Shown: one piece after another, positions 25,201 to 35,869 of the stretch
How positions within the stretch are numbered: the stretch's first letter is position 1
How the letters are laid out: each line of letters starts with the position of its first letter
Assembly: GCA_011009095.1 (NCBI GenBank)
Contig: VTPC01006039.1
Location: 76,737 to 140,736, forward strand
Length of the DNA: 64,000 nt
Reading direction: 5' to 3'
Origin: Ignelater luminosus
Taxonomy: Eukaryota; Arthropoda; Insecta; Coleoptera; Elateridae
Program-made: the position numbers and the translations under genes
Notes under the pieces: model-generated
The model's input: the letters and a program-made list of their open reading frames with translations, nothing else
Told to the model about the DNA's origin: nothing
Databases searched by the model: none

Positions 25201-25896
25201 ATAGAATTTCATATTCAGTAAAAAAATTAAGTAAGCTTGTTAGAAAGACATAACAGCAGAGATTAGATTCGGTTTTAAACATGTACTGATTTTCCTAGGA
25301 CGGTACTCATTTTGTACTCTTATACTCGCGTTCCAAGAAAACTTCAGATTTCTCGTCTCACTTGCGAAAGAAATATTTGCAATCATTATTAAAAGAGAAA
25401 ATTCAATTTGGACTTCCTTTATATTTGAAATCTAACTAAGTATTCAAGAAAAAAATAAACAACGGAATTAAGATGAATAAAACTCCTAAGATACTGCCAA
25501 CTTCGACGTTTCCAATCTCCATAAAGCAAGGGACGACTTGCACCTTTTACATAGTTTTCGCAAACCAAACTTCATCATCCAACAGGCCTCCTACGCCTCA
25601 AGTTGGATTTTGCTCCCTTTCGGACTGTGGATAAACTGATGTAACTAATGTCTGTCCTTGCAAACCCCAAAATGCTTGGGAGCGCAGCGATTCAGAGAAA
25701 AATTGGAAATATTCAGCTGTATCCTGCAAAATCAATAAGCGCCCTCTTTCCTAATTTATTTTCTGCATAGAAGTTACTTCGTATCATGCCAAAATCGATA
25801 GGATCAACCTAGGTTCGGTTCGATCACAGTTGCTTATCATACATTTTTCGTTGATAATCGCATAATATAACTCCGTGAGAAGAGCAATGGTACTAG
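22271..25896. other. AT-rich intronic stretch
   Basis: No gene recognised. A short AAT/AGT trinucleotide tract lies at about 23512-23535. From about 25480 the base composition becomes less AT-rich as the repeat mosaic begins. Confidence 0.5.
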
Positions 25897-28130
25897 CCTA
25901 GTCATCAAACTATACATAATATCAGTTATGAATGATTGAATTATAACATTGTTTCTGTAAACATGAAGCCAATGCTGTCGAGGAGACTTTCTATAGAAAA
26001 ATAACTATTGGGATTCCAACGAGTGACCATCTGTGGCAGCCCATAATCAGGCTTTTCCTTCTACGAGACCGCTTGCGGTAATCCATAGTCGGGCTCTGCC
26101 CTCCACCAAACTACCTGGGGTAACCCACCTTCAGGCAAAGTTTTCCAAAAGGTGGTTTACAGTCGGATTTACCCTCTACGTCTTCAACCCCAATCATACT
26201 TGTCAGTTATGAATGACTGAATGATGATATTGCTCCTGTGATGATGATACAGCGCAAAGTCCGACCCAAGTAATTTATGGAAGAATGCAGAATTTTTTGC
26301 GAATGTTATTGGTGAACAATGCCCGACTTTTGCCGTATTTAGCTTCTCTAAGAAGTTTGATAAAGCGCACAGTTCGCTCCATGTTCGGATTTAGATATTT
26401 CCAGTAGGTTCATGGGGGAGGGCACAGTTGGAGCTACATTCGTTCATAGCTCTTCGAAGAAGACTGATAAAGAGCAAAGCCCGACTTAGGGTTACAACAA
26501 GTGGTCTGTTGGAAGACGCAGCCGGACCCGTAACCGTATATATAGTTTTCTAAAGAAGGTTAATGGAGAGCGCAGTGAAATCCGTTTTGATATATAAATG
26601 ATCCCGTTCAAAATTCATTTCTACTCCAAAAAGGTTAAAAGGAAGAGAAACGCATTTAACGACTTTATGTCACCGTATGTTGCTTGTGGGAGGACCCAGC
26701 CCGACTCGTGTTGGTAAGTATTTATAGCTTCCCTAAAAAGTTTAATCGATAACACATGCTGATCTGTGTTCGTATCTAATGAAGGGTTTTTTCAAGGAGA
26801 TTACTGGATTATAACGCCCGATATTGGGTCGCCACAAGTAGCTCGTGGATGAGCGCAGCACGACCCGTATTTAACTCGTCTCAGAGCGCAGCTTGATTTG
26901 TATTCGTTTCTAGCTCTTTAAAGGTGTGATCTTTTTTGAAATTCCACTTGGTGGCCGCTTCATGCGCAAGTACTGATATCTACTCTACAAAAGATGCAAA
27001 GAAGAAAAGCGCTTTAGCACAATGACTTTTGGATGTAGCTCTTTTCTTCATCCTTACCTGCATTCATTATTTTTTTTAAAGGCTAGAGGACGGTAAAGCC
27101 TGACCTACAGCCACGGCAGGTGGTCTGCAAGACCCGATCTGCTTTCGTAAATAGTTTTCTGAAGAAGGCTAATGTACGATACATTATGCGCAATCGCATG
27201 TAATGCGTAGCACGACCCGTTTCTAAATAAAAGTGCCTATACTCATTTCTACTTCAAGAGGGTTAAAAGACGAAAACCCCCTTAGTAGAATGAAGCGAGG
27301 CCGCAGACCTGACGACAGTCCGAAGCCGAGATGCCGGCCTAAGTATGGATAAGAAATGGCTTAGAGAAACTGCGTCAGCTTTAGTTACTATTAAAAGTGG
27401 TCAGCCAGAATGGTATTCAAGGAGTTTTTAGTCGTTGTCAGATCTTTTTGCACTTTTTGGCACAATTGAAATGAAATTAGATCGCGTATCAATATTTTCG
27501 ACAGTCCTCCGTCTCTTCTTTGAAACGAAACTAGAGGAATAGTTTTAAAATTTCCTAAGGCAGTTGCAGTAGGAACGCTTCTCAATTTTTGGATGGACAA
27601 ACTAACGACTTTGGTGTTACACATTCAATGCCGCCCATGTTTCTTCCATCAATAGAATCAATATTAACGTCCGCATTGTCGAACACGATACAAGAATTAT
27701 ATTGGGCGATTTCCAGTGCTTTTTGTATACTGGATGCTTCAAACTTCCAATCACTATAGGAACTGCAGCAGCCTGCAGCTGATAGCACATTTACAAGATC
27801 TCTTGATCCATATTTCTTATACATCAATGCTCCTTGTGAGGTCTGCCTTTGCCCCCCACCCATCAGATTTCGCTTTACTCCAGCCACCCAGCCCGAGATA
27901 TCTGCAGTAGTCCAAGATAAAATTTCGTCTACAACAGGCCACCTACAGTCAGGTTTGTTCTCTTTCAATTCTAGTCAAATCAAACCTATCGGTTAACAAT
28001 GATTAAAAGATGTTGCTCCTGTAAACATTAAGTCAACGGTATCGAGATGTCTTGATATAAAAAACTAGCCTTATGAGGTCGGGCTTTGTTCTCCCCGGCT
28101 TGGTGGCTACAGTTCTGTAGGCTTTATAAT
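25897..28130. repeat. Mosaic of diverged short repeats (left block)
   Basis: Two interleaved families. Family A units of about 42 bp are tandem at 26036-26190 (one reads GGTAATCCATAGTCGGGCTC then TGCCCTCCACCAAACTACCT); related units recur in either orientation at about 26460-26530, 27085-27130, 27930-27960 and 28070-28110. Family B has the word GTTATGAATGATTGAA, then TTGCTCCTGTAAACAT, and occurs at about 25925, 26206 and 27991; the first and third continue into a GCTGTCGAGGAG / GGTATCGAGATG stretch. Between 26260 and 27300, looser repeats show ...TTTCTAGCTC.T.AAAAAGG and GAGCGCAG words. The block is clearly more GC-rich than its surroundings. The reverse complement of family A matches the block at 58.6-61.2 kb. 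Confidence 0.6.
27391..27968 (-). pseudogene. Decayed TE-type protein fragment
   Basis: A minus-strand frame of 128 codons (27582-27968) followed by a second frame (27391-27624) reads like a fragment of a repetitive protein of unknown function that is common in arthropods and cnidarians. The recognisable core is IVFDNADVNIDSIDGRN, followed by MGGIECVTPKS, preceded by DLVNVLSAAGCCSSYSDW and followed in the other frame by PLVSFQRRDGGLSKI. From memory of the family the core is normally ..DG.NTFH.MGG..., so a few residues between RN and MGG seem lost in frame. The first 35 or so residues derive from the family A repeat and are not part of the protein. The family assignment is recollection and moderately certain. 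Confidence 0.45.
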
Positions 28131-28236
28131 ACCAAAGAATTTACTTTTATTATATCAATTCAAGATCTTAATATACGAAAAAAAAGTTTTTCCGCAGATT
28201 ACTAAAGTTATGATCAATTATAGGATAGAGTAGTTA

Positions 28237-28337
28237 GTTAATAAAGGTACTTCCTTAAGTTTTTGATTTTTATTTAATTTTCCTAGAACGAAACCGGTAG
28301 AGAAAAATCAAAAACTTAAGGAAGTACCTTTATTAAC
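28237..28337. ncRNA. Perfect 35-bp-stem hairpin (candidate small-RNA precursor)
   Basis: The left arm 28237-28271 (starting GTTAATAAAGGTACTTCC) and right arm 28303-28337 (ending GGAAGTACCTTTATTAAC) are perfect reverse complements over 35 bp, separated by a 31-base loop. Beyond the arms a further GAGTAG / CTACTC pairs after a 3-base gap. Surrounding repeats are all heavily decayed, so perfect arms imply a recent origin or selection. A miRNA/siRNA-type precursor, a fresh foldback element or a local inverted duplication would all fit. The hairpin forms on either strand; the host gene is minus-strand. Confidence 0.5.
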
Positions 28338-28339
28338 CT

Positions 28340-30415
28340 ACTCAATACATACCTTAAGCTACGGATCTCCAATATAATTATAGGATGATTCAACAGCTGG
28401 CAAGTATTAACCATCAGAGTTACTTTCATTAATTTCAAACTTGTAATGTACAGCATATACCTTGATTTGCTTTCAGATCTTAAGCTTAAGGTTCTAATTC
28501 GTCGATTGTTAAGAGACATTTAAGGGAAATTCCGCAACAAATTGCGTACGATGTTCACAATTAAAACATTGATATTTTTCAGTGCGCATAACAAGGTTTT
28601 GTAGCCAACGAAGACAAATGTAAATCGGCTTTTAATGATGTAACTGCGGTAAGGTAGTAGCAACTGACTGACTGACAAGTTGTTGTCACCAATATCGAAC
28701 ACTGCTACAAATTAACAATAACGTTCGCAACAAACATCAAAGAGTGAAATGTAAAAGACATGTTTGTTCTTTCATTCGAATAATCTTGCGTGATCTAAAT
28801 AAACGCCATCTATATACTACTCTTGAAGACTTCTACAGTATAATCTTCTATCGCGTGTCAAAAAATTGATTAATGGGCGAAATATTTTTGAGATGATCAA
28901 GCAGAACAGGAACTCATTAGGAACTTAAAAGAGCATACGCCAACAGCTGAAATTTGACTAGACTACCCTTCTACATTTTTGGAAGATGTCGACTATGCCT
29001 GAAGAAACTTTATAACCTATTGATATATCGGTTCCTGCTGCGTTTTATCGACCGACAGTACATTTCCTGTCAAACTATCTAGTAGCTTTATCGTCTAGTA
29101 GGTATAATATTTATCAGCTGATTGTGAAATTACATGGCTTTTAAGTGGTGATCTAGCAACTAAAATAATTAAAGCTCTAGTTAATGTATTCTATGGAATT
29201 AAGATAAATATGAGAGGTTAGTAGAAAATCTATCCATATGATGCTCTGGGAATGATAAGCAGACAACAATCAATTTAATGAAAATACCAAACTAACTTTA
29301 TGTTGTGATGTTCATTTGTTTGTTTCCTTTGTAAACTGCATGTTCATACTCATATTAACTTGACCTTTATAACCACTGCAGCACAGTTTTAATACTATTT
29401 CATTGTAACAGTTGATGAAACAGCTATGGCTATGTAAGAGAGTATGATATCTCACTAGTTTTCGAGAAAAGAAATAACCGATCAAATCGCTTGCGTGTTT
29501 TACACTTCATAGGCAGTAACTACACCTATTAATAAATACATAGGGCTGAAGTAGACTGATTAATATGATTTGTTAAAGGTTATGTTCCTAACGTATATAA
29601 TACGTTCATAAGTTATTGTGATAATTATAATATGATAGAAGAGTTCAAATTCAAATTCAGTGTAACTTCTGACGTAACCTCTGACGTAACTAGTAAAACA
29701 ATGCTTGTTTACTGTTGCACATCATAAGCCTACATACAGTGTTTGCTCAAGTATAGTTTCATTTCTGAAATTAGCAAATTTATTCAATTCTGACAAGCAA
29801 CAACTACATAAGAAAAATAGAAAACGCAGGAAGTTTATCTTGATCATCGTAATAAAGAAGATATTTCACAATGCAAATCTCCTTAATTACAGTTGGCGAA
29901 TTTTCAACGCTTTTATTTTGGAAAAAAGTTTTAATTAGATTTGCAATAATACGAAAACAGTAAGATCCCCTCAAGGTTATTTTGATACTACAAAAAAAGA
30001 CACCAGCCAGGGAAAGCTCGCAATAAAGAATAAAAAACCGGAAGAAAAGCGAAATAACAAGAGAATTTTACATTAGTGTAAGTAATGCTTCGTGTTAAAA
30101 GCATGTTGCAATAAATGTCAGTAAAAACGATACCGTTACAAGGAACTATTGTCTCTGTAATACGCTTCAACTTTAAGTACTTCAGCGTTAGAAACCGCAA
30201 ATGCATTATTCCGCAACATTGTGTGGAAATGAAGGCGACTGAACGAGGAAAAAGAACACATTGCCTATTATACTTAATTATAATTCAAATTCAGTGGCGT
30301 AGAAACAAGATCTAACAATAAAATTCAACAATTTTTAGTTGTTTTTATAATGTAATTTGCAAAATTACTTTAAAAAAGAAGGAAGCATCTCAAGTACCGG
30401 GAGTTTCGTAAACGT
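28340..30415. other. AT-rich intronic stretch
   Basis: No gene recognised. TGACGTAAC occurs twice, 12 bp apart, at 29670-29678 and 29682-29690. CAGTGGCGTAGAAAC at about 30292 may be a small transposon-end remnant. Confidence 0.5.
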
Positions 30416-30419
30416 CTAT

Positions 30420-30560
30420 CCCTTAAAGCTGCGTGGGAGGCGCCATTGTAAGCGGGACGCTGACGGGTAAGGAGGGAGGAGCGTCGCGACGGAGAGAGAG
30501 TGAAAGTTACAGCGTCGGTCAATGATGCTGCAGCGCCGAATGACTCACACAGATCTTTCG
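30420..30560. promoter_or_regulatory. GC-rich island with GAGA tract and AP-1-type site
   Basis: A roughly 140-bp GC-rich patch containing GGAGGCGCC, GCGTCGCGACG, a GGAGAGAGAG tract at 30491-30500 (GAGA-factor-like) and TGACTCA at 30541-30547 (AP-1 core). Candidate enhancer or internal promoter; inference only. Confidence 0.3.
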
Positions 30561-31640
30561 CATTCTACAAGGATAACCCCGAATTCTTGTTGCGTTTTCA
30601 TTTTCTATTTCCTCCTCGCGAGAACATCTGGTTTTATTGAAGTATAATTATTACAGGAAAGCTTTTTAGTTTTTATTCTTCCATTTTTAGCTGAATTAAT
30701 GAAATATTAATGGAAGGAAAAAGTTTTGAAAAAATAAAGATTAATGAGGATGTACCTATGAATATTTATAACGGAAAATTTTCGGGTGGACTTGAGGTGG
30801 ATAGGATTTCTTTTGTTACATAAGGAAGTGATGGAATATAATATGGGTGTGTAAGTATGTGTTGCATGTGGATGTGTGTAGGTTCCGGGTTCCGGGTGTG
30901 TGCTAAATACGAAGTGGGCGCCCTCACGGGATGATCTACATATATCGATTGATTATACTAAGCTAGATTGGGTTATTTTAGAAGCGTCTTCTGTTAGTAT
31001 AAACACTTTAAATTTATAAATACGCAATTATAGGAATTTAGAAATAAAATAAGCAGAAAAATTAGAGACACAAACAGAAATAGAAGGAAATTCCATTGTT
31101 TAACTATCGAAATAAACTTTGAGTCCTCGGTATCATGGAAATTCCTAACGATCTTGATGCAATGTCGTCCGAATTTTATTATAATAAATTCATAGGATAA
31201 ATTAATCTTACAACAGGAAATTCCTGATTTTTATAATTAAAATTAATTACAAGATAAGTTATCTCGAATGATTTAAGTAAAAGCCCAAATCTATTCTTCA
31301 TATTAATTTAGTAATTAGTAGGTAACAAATATCGTTAATCTATTATGCACTTTACGTCTGTTATTGCAACAAGAATTACAAATAATGATATTTGATAAAA
31401 TATAATTATGTAGGTATCATCTACAGAAATATCTTCTAAAAATCGGTAAATAAATTACATGCATTATCATGACAGTTAAACATATGGGTTAATTATACAA
31501 AAAAATGAAAAACAAGGGAGTCTTTAAAAATAATTGCATATTATGTTATTAATGTGATTATGATAACGTATTATCATAAAATTTAAATCAACATTGCATA
31601 ATAAACAAATTTAAACAGTAATATAGTAAATCATATAATT
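30561..31640. other. AT-rich intronic stretch
   Basis: Nothing coding. A TG-rich segment at about 30840-30905 includes a small direct repeat GGTTCCGGGTTCCGGG. Confidence 0.5.
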
Positions 31641-31739
31641 TAAGTGTTCCACAGGGAAATGCTTCGGGGCCTATTTTATTATTTTGACACAGATAATCCA
31701 CACATAAACTAAATTTATGCCTTCTTTTGCATATTAAGA

Positions 31740-32310
31740 GGATGAAGGTTACACAACAGAATTTCCTAATAGCATCTCGTATTTAATACCAATCTGTAAA
31801 ACTGCTTTCTGAAACTGTCCAAAGCAGATTTTCAATTGACCAAAAAGAAAAGGTTCCAGTAGTTCAAAGACCTGCCAAACTTTACACCGACATCGGCACA
31901 CGAAATTTCTGTTCAATACATAGCAGTAAGAATTCCATGAAGTTTTCATTCAAATACCCAATCAGGTATCAAGAACTGAGTTATACCTATCATTTGCAAA
32001 ATTCCTGATCAATGGTTATCTCTTATCGAGAACTGCAAAAACAACGCTTTGCAATGAGTTCAAAAGACTTCAAGTGTCTAATCTTTTAAGTAAGCAGCTT
32101 ATTCGAACTAGAACTATTGTTTTGGGCTATGTGTATTTATTCAGGACTTTAGAACCTTGTGATAGGTAGCCATAATCGACATTAACCTCACGACGAATTC
32201 TTGATATTAAATCTAAAAGAAGTCTGTCATATAAACCCAAAGTGAGTTGTGGCCCTCTTTGATTTCCTTTCTAAACGTTTTTGTTTTGATTTTAGGGAAT
32301 TATTCTCAGT
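31740..32310. repeat. Long direct duplication, left copy
   Basis: Matches 32620-33260 in the same order: CATAGCAGTAAGAATTCCATG, CTTTGCAATGAGTTC, GAACTAGAACTATTGTTTTGG, TTTATTCAGGACTT, ACGACGAATTCTTGATAT, AGAAGTCTGTCATATAAACC, then TTTGATTTTAGGGAATTATT. Non-coding and diverged by substitutions and small indels. Confidence 0.7.
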
Positions 32311-32619
32311 TAAAAAATTTTTGGGAAAATCAATGCAATGCATTATGGAAAAAGATAGGTGATTTGAAATCTAATCTAAAATTAACAGGCATACAAGTGT
32401 CAAACAGCATGAGATACATTTTGCTCAATATAAGTTTGGCTTAATATCGGTGATTGCAAATCCTGGTGCTCTAAAAGTAGATTGATCAATTAATGCCATC
32501 TCCAGAAAAAAGCTTAAATCTTCTTTAAAGAAGTCTTTTTTAGCAATATTAAGATCTCGAAGGCTTTTAGTTGTTTACAAACCGAAATGCCAAATGCATC
32601 AAACTTATGAATAATAGGA

Positions 32620-33260
32620 AGGTTGCAAGTTGGCAACACTATTGATGTGTGAAATGAAAACCATTCTTACAAATAGTGCGAGACATTTTTGTTTAATACA
32701 GTATGTATGCACAGCAGTAAGAATTTCATAAAGTTTTTCATTGTTTGAGATAACAACACCAAAAATGGAATTCAGATGCCCAATCAAGATGATATTGGAA
32801 TTTTCGGGTTTTTTCAATCTATTATTATTCGGCACAAAAGTATTCGAAACTCTTGGCAGTAACATCATCTAATAATTGTCAGGCTACAAGTGTTACTTGC
32901 AGGAACAGTTGATGACGTGCAAACTAAACGCGAGAAAGTTAGAAAAATCCATGGTCATAAATCAAACATGATCCTTTCCCAATGAGAACATCAAAAGAGA
33001 CCCTCAACAAACATTACTTTGCAATGACTTCGAAAAGGTTTAAAGTATATAATCCATGTCAGTCTATATCAACTAGATCTATTATTTTGGATTTGTTCAT
33101 TTATTCTGAACTTGGGAAGCTTTTTGGTAACGTCTCGTAAGGTAATGACGAATTTTTTCATATCGAAGCAATCGACCTTTCATTTCTAGGAAGTCTGTTA
33201 TTAAAACCTAAATTGAGTTTTAGCCTCTATTGATTTCGTTTTGATTTTGGGGAATTGTTT
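32620..33260. repeat. Long direct duplication, right copy
   Basis: Carries CACAGCAGTAAGAATTTCAT, CTTTGCAATGACTTC, CAACTAGATCTATTATTTTGG, TTTATTCTGAACTT, ATGACGAATTTTTTCATAT, GGAAGTCTGTTATTAAAACC and TTTGATTTTGGGGAATTGTT, colinear with the left copy about 900-950 bp away. Confidence 0.7.
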
Positions 33261-35865
33261 ACACTCAAATCTAATGAAGAATTTGTTTTGGCTTCTTCAA
33301 ACAACGAAGACAAAAACGATTCTTCTTTCTAGAATCAAAAGAAAATAATAAAATGCTTATGCAGCCCTCCTATTAAATTTGGTACCATAATGTTCAAGAA
33401 ATACTAAAACGCAAAATTAAAAATAAATAAAAAGTCTGACATTTATTATCAAAAAGAAAACTTTGTTTTGCAAAACATCATTTGCAAAAGTTGCAATCTC
33501 TTAAATACTTAGTATTCAAAAGAAGACTTTGTGTAAGGACCAAGTATCAATTTGCAATTCCTACCAAAACACGGGTTTTGGTTTGCAATGACCAACAGCA
33601 CATAAAGAACATTCAATATTCAAGATCCATTTGGAAACAAAAATATAACACCTTTGAGTCATGGCATGCTATTTATCAGAACCCAGATCCAAAATTTCCA
33701 AAAACGTCATCGATGTATTTGATTGTTGGTATCCAGTTAAAATATTTCCAAGAGCTAAATTAAACGCTCCTTAGTTTTTTTCAATTCAGCTACTGTGCAA
33801 CATTTATTTGTATTTCTCAAATACGAATGTACAAACCACTCACAAGTGAGAAGTGAATAGGTTTTTGTGGTTACTTATCACCAAGGCTACTGCGTTTCTG
33901 CAGAGCCCACAGTTTATCTTGGAAATGTTTGTATTTTAATTATAGTTCACTATGATTATAAATAAATTGGAAAAAAAAAACTTATTTGAACAAAAAAACC
34001 TTCTAGGTGTAATAAGATACACAAAAAATCGGCGGTATCAACAGCACTTTTTGTCGGTGTAATTTTTTGCCATTTCTTTTAGGTGAAAATATATAAATAA
34101 AATATTAAATAAGGCCACTAGAGAGATCAACAAAAAATTATTTCAAACTATAAAAAATAGTCTAGACTTAACAACAACGCAGTTCAGAACTTTATTTATA
34201 TACTAAAAACCAGTTTAATTTCTTTGATTGTTGTATTACCAACGTTTCTACTGCGCTAACAAATTAAACATCAAAATTTTCTTGGGGGCAAATGAAGTAT
34301 TACATACAAATTACTCAACGTCGAAAAAAGAATAGAAAATTATAAAGTAAAATTGTTTTTGGGTGTAGTCATTTTACGTTTAGTGCATTTGAAATTTCCT
34401 AGACTATTATTAATAAATTATTTAACAAGTATAAGTCATGCTCTCAAATAAATACATCATCGTTACGTAAAAGGATGCACTAAAATGAATTGATAATTGA
34501 ATCATCGTAAAATATCCATAAAAACAAATTGAGAGATTTTCCTTGTATAAACATGACGTCATATTCAATTCAAACAATTTAGTTTTTTTTTCTATTTTTT
34601 CTCTTCTCATTTTATGGAGAAAAAAGTCACTCATTGGAACTGATTTACATACAGAGCATAAGTGTAGGTTTATAAAACTTTCATGGTCGTCTGTGTGTAT
34701 ACTGCTTCAAGTGTGGATAATAAATAAAAAATGGAAAACGGTAAAATTAAAGGCCCTAAAAAGTTACAAATATTTAATTAAATTAAACTCGACCTTCACG
34801 TGAAATGTACAAATCGCCAATGTAAAAAATGTTTAAGTCGTGAATGAATATGACCGTAATTATCGGTTATCTTAGATGCTTAATGGGATGCATATTCAAA
34901 TGGCAAGAGAGTTTGATACTTTCATATAAATTAAATTCTCATTAGCCAGAACCGTATTTCTAATTTTTATTTTCATTTTTATTTTTATTATTCGATAACT
35001 AATCTATGAATTCAGGATTGTTTTTAGAAAGAAAAAAAATCTAAAAATATCAACCTTTCAATGGAATTACTTATTTTTTATCGCATATTTATTCTATTAT
35101 AATTAGTTCCATAGGTGAAGTAGACGATTTCTAAACTAAATAGAAAAACAACATTTGAACGTGTTGTTGACTGGATTTTTTTGAAAAGTTTCCACTGATT
35201 GCAGTCTAAATGTCTGAGGCATTTAAGTGTATAATCGTTAGATAACTGAATCAAATGGATCAAACAAGCTGTTTTTATTTATTGCCTTGTTGAAAAGTAA
35301 CAAAGGAATAAATAACAAGAAAATTTAATTATGGCATCTACGATTCATTTACAAAATTAAGATAATCCTAATAAATTCTGAAACTGTTAAAAGAAATAGC
35401 GGAAACATGATCATCAACTCTTCACAGACATGCCCTACACAACTCGTAAAAAAATCATAAAAGAAGCATGAAGATTGTGAGGTATAAAAATCATCAAGTA
35501 TCAATTAATGGAATCTACTAATCCTAAATGTAATATCAAAGAAACTACCTACGAAGCAATTTCATCTGAAGGAAGTTTTGTTTCTTACAAGCTCATTGAA
35601 ATCTCTCAATGTTCATTTGCCATAATGATAATCTAATCTGTAAAAATAGAAAGGAACAGAAAATTCTAATTTATTAAACTAAAGAGTAGTTCCAAGATCA
35701 AAAACAGAAAATCTGTGATATAGTCGAGTTCCTGCAAATGCTCCCCTACTTTCTGATACTTCCTAGATTTATATAATCTCGAATGCTCAAGACACCGAAG
35801 AAAAACTAATTTTAGAAGTCCTATCAAGCGATATAGTAATTTTAGTGCAAAACAGTCCCAAAAAT
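33261..35865. other. AT-rich intronic stretch
   Basis: No gene recognised. One GTCTAGAC at 34160-34167. Confidence 0.5.
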
Positions 35866-35869
35866 AATT

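Noticed and set aside
25800..25850. GGTTCGGTTCGATC resembling a tRNA T-arm
   Set aside because: No acceptor stem, D-arm or anticodon arm can be folded around it.
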